Positions 36,795-47,656 of a stretch of 64,000 nt of DNA are shown here, in pieces. Location of the stretch: NCBI RefSeq assembly GCF_901000735.1, contig NC_081543.1, positions 25,315,515 to 25,379,514 of the forward strand, given 5' to 3'. Under the pieces are notes generated by a model, which saw nothing but the letters and a program-made list of their open reading frames with translations, was not told the DNA's origin and made no database searches. How positions within the stretch are numbered: the first letter of the stretch is position 1; the number at the start of each line of letters is the position of its first letter. Source of the stretch: Corylus avellana (lineage: Eukaryota; Streptophyta; Magnoliopsida; Fagales; Betulaceae). Both the position numbers and the translations under genes were made by a program.

Positions 36795-38358
36795 CTCGCT
36801 AGTGGAGTAAGTTCTGTTATTTTTTTTTTTAGAAAACAATATTAACCTACAATCAAGAAAATACCGTGAGGAACTCTAACATTCCTCTTTTTAAAATCTG
36901 TTTGAAAAATGTTTAGGTAGTACATTATTTATCAAGCCAAACACTAATTAATTAAATTGATAAATCAAATTTTTTGCTTAATTATTTTACTAATTATAAA
37001 ATTGCAACAATTATTTATAAGTAAACTTGTAGTAAAAACGAGTGTATCCCTAACAATACTCAATTTGTTATTCTTCACTGTAATGAGTTAATGACCTTGC
37101 TTAATGTCTGTAATGTGTGTGTATATATATAAGAACAAATACAAACAAATAACATAGTTACAAAATAGAAAATTAAAGAATCTTAAAAAAAAAAAAAATC
37201 ATTCTTAACAACAGACCAACCACAACTTTAGAGGGGATTATTAAAAGTGAATAAAACAATTAAAAATGTTGTTAATAAAGTTGATTGTAGCGGTCATGAT
37301 GGACATTGTGATTAATGTTTGTGGTATATCACAGACCAGGGCGAAACTACATCGGGCTTTGGGGGCTTTAACTTAAGTCCCTAAGCTCCCATGTTTTTCC
37401 AAAATTTTAAAAAAATACCATTATAATTTTTGTTTTAAATTAGAAATTTACACCCGAAAATTTTTAATATTTTAGTTTTGCTCCCCAAAACTCTAAATGC
37501 TAGTTCCTTCCCCGTTCATATAGGTGAAATTTTCAGTCTTCTATCCATAATCCATTATCTTTTATTTGACAGAAATCTCAGAATTCTTTGATATCAAGAG
37601 AAATTTTCAGCTTATGTCTTCGATCGGTGCATCCGTGCATGAATTTGATAGGAGCCAAAGGAAAACTCTTCACCTTTCTTTTACTAGAGACACAGACAGA
37701 CAGACAGACAGAGAGAAGAGCATCTCCGTACTGTTATGTTGCTCCTTCCAATTGTCCATGCTTTAATTTCAACTAATATGATTATTAGTATAGTGTTATT
37801 ATATAACTCAAGTTGATCTTTCATATCCAAGAGGGCTTGAGATGACATAACAGTAAGGAGTTTTGAAACCCGTAATGGTAATCTTTTACATATGCTTGAT
37901 TATAGTTCAAATGGATTTAACGGTGCATTTGCGATTCCGTCTAGACCACACTTGTCATTGGCTCATAACCGATAAATGCTACTCAGACTTAAATAAAGTA
38001 ATTACAGTTGACCGTCACTTTTTTTTTTTTTTGGGTAATTAGAAAGAAAAAAATAAAACAAGACGACATAACAGAAAAGAGTTTTCTGAAAAATAATCAT
38101 ACAGAGATAATTTTGTTTATACTTTGTACTATCTTATTTGACTATTGAGATGACGTGCGGTATTATGAGTCACACGTCCAAGATTTTTATTTATTTTTTT
38201 AATTTTAGGAGCGACCGCGTGTCTTTGTGTCAGTAATTCTTATCACCGAGGTTCTGCAGAAAATATTTCCATTTTCTCCGGCATGTGCAACGTACGGTAT
38301 TATTCCCATATTTTATACAACTCGATAATAGTGCAGCTATTGCTTGTCATTTAATAAA
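36002..38358. other. AT-rich intergenic DNA
   Basis: No gene is seen. T-runs near 36028, 36320 and 36650, an (AT)n tract at 36763-36788 and a CAGA microsatellite at 37691-37718 are the only structures visible. Confidence 0.6.
37691..37718. repeat. (CAGA)n microsatellite
   Basis: About five to six CAGA units followed by GAGA. Confidence 0.85.
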
Positions 38359-38743
38359 GGGGAAAATTAAAATTAGTCCTTCAATTTTTCTTTTATTTCA
38401 ATTTAATTGTTAGGTTTATAATTTTAAAAAAATGTAAAATTAGTCTATGTAATTTACTTGATTTGCAATTAGTTTCTTGTGATAATAATGGTATAAAAAT
38501 GAACTCAAAAATCTTGAGGTATGCCAAAAAAAAAAAAAAATTTAATTCCTGCAGTCAAATTTCGTTTACAGGCTTACCAATTTTTGATAACATGAAACAT
38601 CAAAGCTAATAAAATTGTGACACTTGTTGCATTTAACTCAATGTTATACTAATAAAATTTGTTAAATTAGTGGGTGGAATTTGATTGTAGGGACTACATT
38701 GTTTTTTTTTTGGCATATCTCTGAGTTCAATTTGATATCATAG

Positions 38744-38763
38744 GAAGTTAATTGTAAATTAAG
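38744..38763. repeat. 20-bp direct repeat, left copy (target duplication)
   Basis: GAAGTTAATTGTAAATTAAG recurs exactly at 39810-39829, flanking the inserted DNA. Confidence 0.85.
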
Positions 38764-38899
38764 GCTCCGTCTGTTTCAGCGTAAAATATTTTCCGTCATA
38801 AAATATTTTCAAGGAAATCATTTTACAGGAGAATATTTTACGATGAAAAAATTTTAGAACGTTTGGCATGCGCACAGAAAATCAGAAATATTTTTTATA
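38764..38899. repeat. AAATATTTT-rich left end of the inserted element
   Basis: GTAAAATATTTTCC motifs and their complements occur four times in 90 bp, with ACGTTTGGCATGCGCACAG after them, a recurrent motif set at non-autonomous element ends. Confidence 0.45.
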
Positions 38900-38954
38900 T
38901 TCACAACATAAAAATACTAATATACAATAATTAAAAAAAATAAAAATAAAAATA

Positions 38955-39808
38955 CCCGCTCAATACTTGACCGGGACCCGCCCGGAACCTCGCCAGGAGC
39001 TACCTGGGACTCGCCCGAGACTCTGTCGGGACTTGACTAGGACCCGCCCGGACTAGCCCGGGACCCCCACTCAAGACCTGATCGGGACTCGACCGGGCAG
39101 TCCAGGGCAGGTCCTAGGCAAGTTCCGGAGGGGTCCCGAGCAAGTCCCATGTAGGTCCGGTTGGGTCTTGGGCAGGTGCCGGCAGGTCCCAAGCGGGTTC
39201 CGGTCAAGTCCCGAGAAGGTCCTGATCAGGTCCCAACGGGGTCCAGGGCAAGTCTTGGTCAGGTCCCTGGAGGGTCCTGGTCAAATCCCAGGCGGGTCTT
39301 CGGTGAGTCCCAGGCAGGTCTCGGGCTGGTCCTGGGCAATTCCCGGTCAGGTCTCGGCGGGGTCCCGGGCAAGTCTAGAGAAGGTCTTGGGAGGGTCCCA
39401 GGCAGGTCCTGGGCGGGTCCCTGCGGGGTGTCGGGCGAGTCCCTATGAGGTCCCGGGTGGGTCCCGATCAGGTCTTGGGCAGGTCTTGGTCAAGTCTCGG
39501 GCAGGTCCTGGGTTGGTCCAGGCGGGTCCTAGGCAGGTTCCGGTGAGGTCCTAGGCAGGTCTCAGGTGGGTCCCGATCAGGTCTCAGTCAAGTCCTGGGA
39601 GGTCCTGGTGAGGTCCTGGGCGGGTCTCAGTCAGGTCTTGGCAAGGTCCTAGTCAAGTCTTGGCAAGGTCCTAGTCAAGTCTTGGCGAGGTCCCAGTCAG
39701 CTCCTGATAGGGTCCCAAGCAGGTCCCGCTCAAGTCCTGGTTTAGTCCCAATCAAGTCCTGGGCGGGTTCCTGGCAGGTTCAATCGGGTCCCAAGTAGGT
39801 CCTGAGCA
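38955..39808. repeat. GC-rich degenerate minisatellite (GGTCCYGGGC core) with orientation switch
   Basis: Dozens of degenerate units of about 15-21 bp are built on GGTCCCGGGCAGGTC / GGTCTTGGGCAAGTC. From 38955 to about 39090 the units read on the opposite strand (CCGGGACCCGCCCGG); from there to 39808 they read on the plus strand. GC content is far above the roughly one-third of the flanks. Open frames at 39161-39554 are by-products of the repeat. Confidence 0.9.
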
Positions 39809-39809
39809 A

Positions 39810-39829
39810 GAAGTTAATTGTAAATTAAG
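39810..39829. repeat. 20-bp direct repeat, right copy (target duplication)
   Basis: It is an exact copy of 38744-38763. Confidence 0.85.
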
Positions 39830-39869
39830 TAAACTGTAGGGACTAATTTTGTATTTTTTCCTTATAATT

Positions 39870-42800
39870 TCAACAATTCGTTTCTTAAATTTTACTTTAA
39901 TAACAGTATGTATGTTGTAGTGTAAGCAATGGTTAAAATTGAATATCTCAAAATCTCTCTTAATTTTCTTTATCCTATTAAAAGTTTTTAAAAGTAAGTC
40001 AACTTTAAAATATAATCTTAACCATTACTTAGACTACATCATACATACTGTTATTTACATAAGTAAAAATACAACATTTCCTTAACTTGTTCTTTAAATT
40101 AATAATTAACGGTTTGTTTGCCACGTGAACAATTTACTATGTCACACCTGATAAGAAAACAACAGAAGTTGTCTAAAAAAAACATGATCATAGTTAAACA
40201 ACATAAGGCAACGAACACTAGAAGAAACAAATTTGGTAGTGGTTGCAATAAGAAATGACAAATGTAATTGATGATAACTTTTCTTCAGCAATTATTTTAA
40301 AATGCAATAAGAAGGCTAAAAGTTGTCTAAACTCTTGTAGTTTTTTTTTTCCTTTTCTTTTAAGGCTTTCTTAGAAGAAAAAAAAAAGGCTTACTAATTA
40401 TGTGACTTGATATTATTAGTTTTTGAAATAAAATTAAAACAACATAATATAATTCAAATAAAGAATTAGTTCATAAAAAAACTCCAAAAAGAACTTTTTA
40501 AGGATGGTTTTATAATTTTTTTTTTGTTTTTGTTTTTGTTTTTTTGGGTCTAATAGATAAAAATAAAGATGTTCCCTTTAAAGAATTGAATTTAGGAAGG
40601 ACAGAAATTTCTTCCGAATTGATTTATAGGAAATTTCTTTCAACCTAGTCAAATAAGTGCCTAGTGTCATCTCTCACATGTTTTCTTTAATTTTTTAACA
40701 GTCATTTATTGTTATTCAACTAATCTAGGAATCCAAACATTAATTTTTTAGAAACCTAAAAATGTTGAATGACACTTGTCACTTATTAGAGTAGGTTGAA
40801 GAAAATTTTTTCTAAGAGGATATTCTTTGCACTTAAAAAGGATAAAAAAAAAAAAGAATAATAAAAAAAAAAAAAAAAGAAGAAAAAAAAAGGAAAAAAA
40901 AAGATGAGAGATTTTATGGAAGCATGTTTGAGCTAATCATGGTCATTGTGACTTGTGAGTGCTTTGAGGGACAAATATCCAATCAAAAGCCGGCTTGCTA
41001 GTGAGTAAAAAGAGGCACAATTCATGTAGAGCATAGCATAAACAGTCGTTATTTCTATGGTTAGAAGGAATGCAAGGTGTTTGGTATTGAAAAAGTCTTC
41101 AATTGGGATCTATAAAAAAAAACATAAAAGGAATCAATAATGACTAATCATATTCTTCATACTTATTTATCACAGTCATCATGTTATAGCAGCTGATATG
41201 AAGCTTTTAAATGATTTTTTATTCTAGTTGTTAGAATAAAATTAAAGTGTATGTCATTTAAAATACATCATATCAGCTGGCGTGACATAAATGTGATAAA
41301 TGAACTTAAAGAATAAAGAAGAATGATATTCTTTACACTTATTTATTATACACATTTTATTCTGCTTGATATTATATGATTTAAAATACACGTGTATAAA
41401 ATAAATAATTGTGAATAATTGCTCAAATGATATATTATCATCTAGATTTCTTGATATTTTTAGGCTAGAAAAAGACAAGAAAGAGAGGCTCCCACTTCAT
41501 TGTTTGAGGTGAAGAAACATTAGAATGGAATGATGCATGAACCAACACCTCGGAGGCTACTCCCACCCGTCCATTCCACTCATTCCAGGATTAATGGATG
41601 GATTGGCACTCTTTCCGGGGTTGGTAACGTTGAACTTCACCTTTTGATCATCATTCACTTCTCCCACTATTTACTTGTTCACGAGAAATGCTAGAGAACA
41701 ACAAATTAAAAACAAAAAAAACAAAAAAATCTCTATAATTTATCTGTAATGGGTGATGTAAATGGCTAAAAAATAATTTTGAATTTAGCCATTACCGAGT
41801 AATGCTACATCCATACCACCCATTATGGATGGATTACGGAATTTTTTTACTGCTCCTTAGCATTACTCTTGTTCATTATGTCCATGGATTTCAGCAAAAC
41901 ACTTACAATTCTAACTGTAGTAGATGTAAGAGACTTCTAATAGAGTTTACCTATACAAATAGATCTCAGATTGCTCGCCCACCTCTCTCACATTTATAAG
42001 ACTACTCAATTTTCAACCATGAATGCCATTTTGCTTCATGCATATCCTATTTATTTTCAATTTATTGTTATGCATTGGCAATTAGCTCCCAATATAACCC
42101 TTAATAATTAGAACTAACATACTTAGGCCATGGGCCGGTAACCTCCCCCAAATCACCTCTATGATGAAAATGATAGTTCAATCACCCTAACAACTACTCA
42201 TTCACTCTATTTATTTTTTATTTTTTTAACATGTCATAATTTATGCCGTTTATTTTAGGTGGTTGACCTACCTTTGTAGCCAAAGACGTAGTTTGGCCAC
42301 CATAAACCACCCCGTATAGCCAAACCAATGGTTCAGGCACTCTAACAATGCCGTTCATTAAAAATGAATGACTCAAATAGAAGGTATTGGACCAAATAAC
42401 AATCCTAAGGGAAGTAAACTTTTTGATACACTTGTTATAATTAAGATGTCCAAGTTGCCCCAGTTGACTTCCTCTTTATATGAGATGGCCAAAGTCAACT
42501 TTTTTTTTTTTGAAATGGCTAGAGTCAACTTCTTGATATATGTTATGAGAGGTCCTCACTCTACATATGCAGGTCCATGGGCTATTTGTCATCCTGGTCG
42601 ACTTTTAATTAAAGACCACAAAAGTTTAGCCCAAAAGGCACGTCCTTAATTGTGAAACTCAGCGTGTGACGGACTCTAGCCTTGTTTTATGGATCATGAT
42701 CATACAATTTAAAATTAAATTTTAATTTAACTCCTAATAAATAAAAACATGGAAAATAATAATTACTAATAATTCATAACTATCATGTTAGGATGTACTA

Positions 42801-43060
42801 CCACGCTTGCACAGTCAATTACTATTGGGATACTATAATTTTATTATAAGTTTTCTGCAAATTGATGTGATAGTTCATATGATACTTATCATATTTACAA
42901 ACTAACGTTACATTCAACATGATACTTATTGCGTTAGACACAAAAATATAAACTATCATTTAAGTTTGTAAAAATTTTTTAATAAAAGTTGTATCCTAAA
43001 CAATTTCCATTTGAAAAGTTATAAAAAGTGTCAATTCTATAGCTTAAAATCTCATAAAAT
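39870..43060. other. AT-rich intergenic DNA
   Basis: No gene is recognisable. An A-rich block (40838-40903) and a 72-bp hairpin (41797-41868) stand out. The frame 42368-42649 shows no familiar motif and contains an internal near-repeat (EMAKVNF / EMARVNF) caused by a T-run duplication. Confidence 0.55.
41797..41868. mobile_element. Tiny hairpin, 72 bp, perfect 11-bp ends
   Basis: GAGTAATGCTA at 41797-41807 is inverted exactly at 41858-41868 (TAGCATTACTC). Between them CATCCATAC and GGATGGAT form a second small pairing. It is likely a minimal MITE. Confidence 0.5.
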
Positions 43061-43100
43061 GGGTTGTATCAAACGTTTTCTTTGAAAGCATTTATTTTTT

Positions 43101-43129
43101 GCACACGGCGTGCGTGGCACGCCGTGTGC
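43101..43129. repeat. Perfect GC-rich palindrome, 13-bp arms, 3-bp loop
   Basis: GCACACGGCGTGC (43101-43113), GTG, then GCACGCCGTGTGC (43117-43129) form an exact hairpin, far more GC-rich than its surroundings. Confidence 0.95.
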
Positions 43130-43332
43130 TCTTTTACTTCACCCTTAAGTGGGCGGTTAAAAATCACTCTATCTGCTATCTGCTCATCCACATGGGTTAT
43201 AGGCAATTTTTTAGGGCCAAATATCTACTATCCATACATATACCCGATATTGGAACATATCTACTATCCCACTCACAAATTCCAGACAAACATTACAACA
43301 AAAGAATCATGAATAATACAAGATTTATTCAT

Positions 43333-44167
43333 TCATAGGGATTTTACTTCAAAGAATTGGCAGGGAAATTCTTTCAGAAAATCATAAAAATTGAGAAAAA
43401 AATCTCGTATGTGCGGATAACTAAATCCTTTCATCTCCATAAAGTAAGCATCTTTTGGGAGGTCACTAATCCCATTTAGCAACTCCATACCTTGAGCAAA
43501 TATGAGTTCTTCAGGGGTCTGGGTTGTAAGGTCAACCATGCTTTTATCTGTCGTCGTTTTTGATTTCTTAGAAGGGTTGCCAGCTTGCATATTGACATCG
43601 ATCATCCATCGCTTTCCATTATCCTTCCCATTGGGAGCCTTTGATTTACCTTTGCCTGTGGGAGTGGCTCTGTCTTCAACCGCCGGAATTCTACCTTCTT
43701 CATAAATGCGAAACCCACCAACGTTCTGGGGCGCTATAGATTTTGTAAGCAACACGTAATTTCGAAAGTCTCGTCTCTCAACAACTCCGTTGGGATCTTC
43801 CTTTTCCTGAAATTCCAGTTGTAAGAAACTATTAGAAACTATTTGACCTGAAAAATTCTAGGAAAAAAAGAAAGAGAGGCTTTACCACTTGAACACTCCT
43901 GTCCTCATCATTGTAGAATTCACTTCCTCCAGCAAGTGCCAATCTTTTGGCAGACTTATACTTACCTTTCATTTTATCAAATTTTCTTCTTAATTGCCTC
44001 AAAGTCAAATATTTTCGTTCAGTTTTCATTTGCATTTCTGGTAAAACTATATTCCAATCAAAATTTTTGTCAATTGGCTTTCCCCCCGTTAGCCGGATGA
44101 TAATATCTACCATAATTTCCTCCTCTGGCACGGTCCAGTTGTCGTCTCATTCTTGGTCTTGCGCCAT
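43333..44167 (-). pseudogene. Myb/SANT-like (LIMYB-type) gene with one early stop
   Basis: On the minus strand, exon 44167-43886 and exon 43806-43333 join at a GT-AG intron into 252 codons. The start MAQDQE is followed at codon 7 by TGA (44149-44147), and the same frame then continues DDNWTVPEEEIMVDI through a Myb/SANT-like fold (LRRKFDKMKGKYKSAKRL) with no further stop. The second half carries a basic, low-complexity linker (GKGKSKAPNGKDNGKRW) and a helical C-terminus. The next in-frame ATG is at 44113 and would drop the tryptophan that opens the SANT fold. Such genes form large families in woody plants, partly Harbinger-derived. I call it a recent pseudogene; translation from 44113 (234 residues) is the alternative. 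Confidence 0.65.
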
Positions 44168-44392
44168 ATTGGCTGGTTTTGAATGCAGGCTTTCCCTCTG
44201 ATAGTAGTTTGATTTAGTTGGTTGTCGCTAGTTATCAAACCAAGCCCTGAAGCTGGGTATATATTGGCAAAGAAGTGAAGTGATGAAAGAGAGAGAGACT
44301 TGAGAAGAGTAGTTGAGCTTCATTAATGAAGTTAACTACTATATTGTAGATGGACGTAGTGCTCCATCATATCAGGTTCCCTCAAATGGTTT

Positions 44393-44900
44393 ATGATGGG
44401 ACAAATTCATACTCCAAAATTGAGTGGGAACCCTTTGTCTGCTGTCACCAGACTGCTTCCGGCGGATTATACCCGGGGAAAAGGTCGACTCACTCCAGAG
44501 ATGTTTGTGGACAAGTTGGTCCAATGTCATTATTTGGTGAGTTACTTAGGCTTTGACTTTTGGATGCCTTTGTTGTATCTGACATGATTTTCTTCTGTGT
44601 AGTGTTCTACCCTTATTGCAAGCTGGTACAAAGAATTCCAAGAAGGCCTGCAGAAGTATGCTGATGAGAGAACTGATCTTCGGGATTTAGTTCGGAAGAT
44701 GAGCAACCGGCAAGAAGCCTCTAGTTCTCAGGGTCTCGATTCTGAGGTATATAGTCTCCATAGTCTGCTGGTGGCAAAGGAGGATGAGCTTTTTGAGAGT
44801 AAGTAGAGGTATACTGAATTGAGGTTGGCCAACATACAACTCCAAGATCGTTTAGAAGCCGCCAACCGGAAGAACCAGTTAAAAGGAAGTAAAATTGCAC
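44393..44900 (+). pseudogene. Broken two-exon gene fragment with coiled coil
   Basis: Exon 44393-44536 (starting MMGQIHTPKLSGNPLSAV, ending CHYL before a GTGAGT donor) and an exon from 44603 read on into WYKEFQEGLQKYADERTDL, then HSLLVAKEDELFESK. There TAG interrupts at about 44804, and the frame continues with RYTELRLANIQLQDRLEAAN, clearly the same heptad-rich helix. The stop is thus a mutation, or a nearby GA|GTAAGT donor is used. I do not recognise the family; it may be a transposon-captured or retroelement gag-like gene. Confidence 0.4.
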
Positions 44901-45160
44901 AAACTAACAAAATTAAGAAATTAACAATTGTAAATTAAGGGGCTAAAATATGAATATTTTAGCACTTAACAAAAACCCAACACAGGAAATAGCACAATGT
45001 TTACCCCATTTTTCTTTGATAACTAATAAACAGAACAAAATATTTATTGTTTCAATTATTTTTCACTTCGGTAAAGAATGTAGATTAATAACTAGTAATG
45101 TTTATTTGGAATTTGTGAATGTGGGGATTGTGCTTTCCTTTTTTTTTTTCTTTTTTTTTT

Positions 45161-46572
45161 GTGTTGCCAAATTGGATTGTTTTTATTTATTTGATTTTTT
45201 TTTTCCAGGTAGAGAACATATATCCCTTGGTGCATCGTGCTATTGCTGCTACCTCTGTTCTTCCGGATATTCGAAGTAAGATTAATGTGTGTGTATAAAA
45301 TTGATTGCTACAGTTAGGTGTATAATAGATTTGTTGGTACATCACATGTGCTTTGACGATTTCCAAATACTACATTATTTTCTTTCAGATTGCTTAATCT
45401 ATGCCATTGTACTTTTCTATCATCGAATTCAGTTGAAAGTTTATTACTGACCAACATAGAAGAAACATGCATTTTGGTAGATAAAGCGTGTCATGTAAAT
45501 TTGATTTTACACTTAATGAGAGCATCGTGCTATTGCTGCTACCTCTGCTCTTCCGGATATTCGAAGTAAGATTAATGTGTGTGTATAAAATTGATTGCTA
45601 CAGTTAGGTGTATAATAGATTTGTTGGTACATCACATGTGCTTTGACGATTTCCAAATACTACATTATTTTCTTTCAGATTGCTTAATCTATGCCATTGT
45701 ACTTTTCTATCATCGAATTCAGTTGAAAGTTTATTACTGACCAACATAGAAGAAACATGCATTTTGGTAGATAAAGCGTGTCATGTAAATTTGATTTTAC
45801 ACTTAATGAGAGAACACAGCTTTGAGGTTGCATTTTGATTTCAGTAAATATATGTTTCGGCATTGTTCGAAAGTAATATTTTATATACATTTTTGGATTT
45901 CCTTTTTCTTCTTGCACAGTTTCTGAGTTTTTTCTTTTCTTTTTCTTCGGTGCTTTATTTTAAGACCGATATGACAGGATGCCTAACCATGTTGAATCTA
46001 AGCTTTAGCCTTTTCAACATGTTGGTGTTAGGCATATAGTGGATTTGGATATTTTTCCTCATTGGACTACCGTTATTCAACATGCATTAATTATTTTCCC
46101 CAGGAGCATGATGAAGTTTCTCTATTACTTCATTATCACTGAACTATGGTAGTTTTTGAAACTAATACGAGTTTTTATAAGTTTTTTTTCAGGTATATCT
46201 CGCAGAATGGAGGGTGTGTTCTCCTAGCAGATGAAATTGGACTGGGAAAGACTTTGCAGGAAATTGATTCACTCGAACCATTTCTTGTCTTCAATTAGAT
46301 TTAAGCATGTATATTGAGTTCATATGTCTTTTCTAGGCTATTGCTATAAGTGCATGCGTCCATGATTCATGGCCTATTTTTATTCTTATGCATTCTTCCT
46401 TGCGTCTGTATTGGGCTTTAGTAAGTGTTTTCTTAACTTCATATTTCAGATTTAGAAGATGGCTTCTACCCAAAGTGCATTTGATCTTCTTCTTCTTCTT
46501 TCTTTCTTTTTTTGTTTTTGTTTTTGTTTTTTTTGTTTTTTTGTTTTCTTTCTTTTTTTGTTTTTTTTTTTT
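45161..46572 (+). pseudogene. Array unit 1
   Basis: Motif I reads DEIGLGKT intact (about 46235-46258), but the preceding exon has TAG at 46006-46008 in ...ESKL. It carries a private 290-bp internal duplication. Confidence 0.8.
45232..45811. repeat. 290-bp tandem duplication inside unit 1
   Basis: 45232-45521 is repeated at 45522-45811. I see one difference (TGTTCTTCC versus TGCTCTTCC). Both copies share the private ATATTCG for ATCTTCG. Confidence 0.95.
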
Positions 46573-47656
46573 GTGTTGCCAAATTGGATTGTTTTTATTT
46601 ATTTGATATTTTTTCCCAGGTAGAGAAGATATATCCCATGGTGCATCGTGCTATTGCTGCTACCTCTGCACTTCCGGATCTTCGAAGTAAGATTAATGCG
46701 TGTATATAAAATTGATTGCTACAGTTAGGTGTGTAATAGATTTGTTGGTACATCACATGTGCTTTAACGATTTTCAAATACTACATTATTTTCTTTCAGA
46801 TTGCTTAATCTATGCCATTGTACTTTTCTATCATCGAAATCAGGTGAAAGTTTATTACTGACCAACATAGAAGAAACACGCATTTTGGTAGATAAAGCGT
46901 GTCATGTAAATTTGATTTTACACTGAATGAGAGAATACAACTTTGAGGTTGCATTTTGATTTCAGTAAATATATATTTCGGCATTGTTCGAAAGGAATAT
47001 TTTATATACATTTTTGGATTTCCTTTTTCTTCTGGCACAGTTTCTGAATTTTTTTTCTTTTTCTTTGGTGCTTTATTTTAACACCGATACGACAGGACGC
47101 CAAACCATGTTGAATCTAAGCTTTTGCCTTTTCAACATGTTGGTGTTAGACATGTAGTGGATTTTTATATTTTTCCTCATTGGACTACCGTTATTCAACA
47201 TGCATTAATTATTTTCCCCTGGAGCATGATGAAGTTTATCTATTACTTCATTATCACTGAACTATGGTAGTTTTTCAAACTAATACGAGTTTTTATAACT
47301 TTTTTTCAGGTATATCTTGCAGGATGGAGGGTGTGTTCTCCTAGCAGATGAAATTAGACTGGGAAAGACTTTGTAGGAAATTGATTCACTCGAACCATTT
47401 CTAGTCTTCAATGTGATTTAAGCATGTATATTGAGTTCATATGTCTTTTCTAGGCTATTGCTATAAGTGCATGCGTCCGTGATTCATGGCCTATTCTTAT
47501 TCTTATGCATTCTTCCTTGCGTCTGCATTGGGCTTCAGTAAGTGTTTTGTTAACTTCATATTTCAGATTTAGAAGATGGCTTCTACCCAAAGTGCATTTG
47601 ATCTTCTTCTTCTTCTTTCTTAACTTTTTTGTTTTTTTGTTTTTTGTTTTTTTTTT
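46573..47656 (+). pseudogene. Array unit 2
   Basis: Motif I is changed to DEIRLGKT and the next glutamine codon is TAG. The ATG of RMPNH is ACG. It shares TTTTTATATTTTTCC with units 3 and 4. Confidence 0.8.

Larger units (their letters stand above)
38764..39809. mobile_element. Inserted 1,046-bp element carrying a minisatellite
   Basis: It lies between exact 20-bp duplications. Its first 130 bp (GCTCCGTCTGTTTCAGCG, then repeated TAAAATATTTTC) resemble a common plant non-autonomous element end. An A-rich stretch and then a GC-rich minisatellite follow, and the minisatellite runs to the right edge. No transposase or poly-A tail is seen. A duplication this long suits target-primed (LINE/SINE-type) insertion better than a DNA transposon, but the class is open. 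Confidence 0.6.
38359..39862. mobile_element. Foldback MITE split by a 1-kb insertion
   Basis: The left arm (38359 to about 38580, with AAAATTAGTC, ATGAACTCAAAAATC and GTATGCCAAAAAAA) is mirrored by 38640-38763 (TTTTTTGGCATATCTC, GAGTTCAATTTGATATCA) and then 39811-39862 (TAGGGACTAATTTTGTA). The right arm is contiguous only if 38764-39809 plus one copy of the 20-bp repeat is left out. The insertion therefore came after the MITE. Confidence 0.65.

Noticed and set aside
39161..39554. Two long overlapping frames rich in GQVPGGS-like repeats
   Set aside because: They follow from the GC-rich minisatellite unit length and composition; no start context or homology supports a protein.
42368..42649. 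93-residue frame with EMAKVNF / EMARVNF
   Set aside because: The repeat is a small DNA duplication around a T-run; no family is recognisable.
43832..44131. Myb/SANT frame starting at a GTG codon at 44131
   Set aside because: Plant nuclear genes rarely start at GTG; the upstream ATG and the in-frame TGA explain the locus better.
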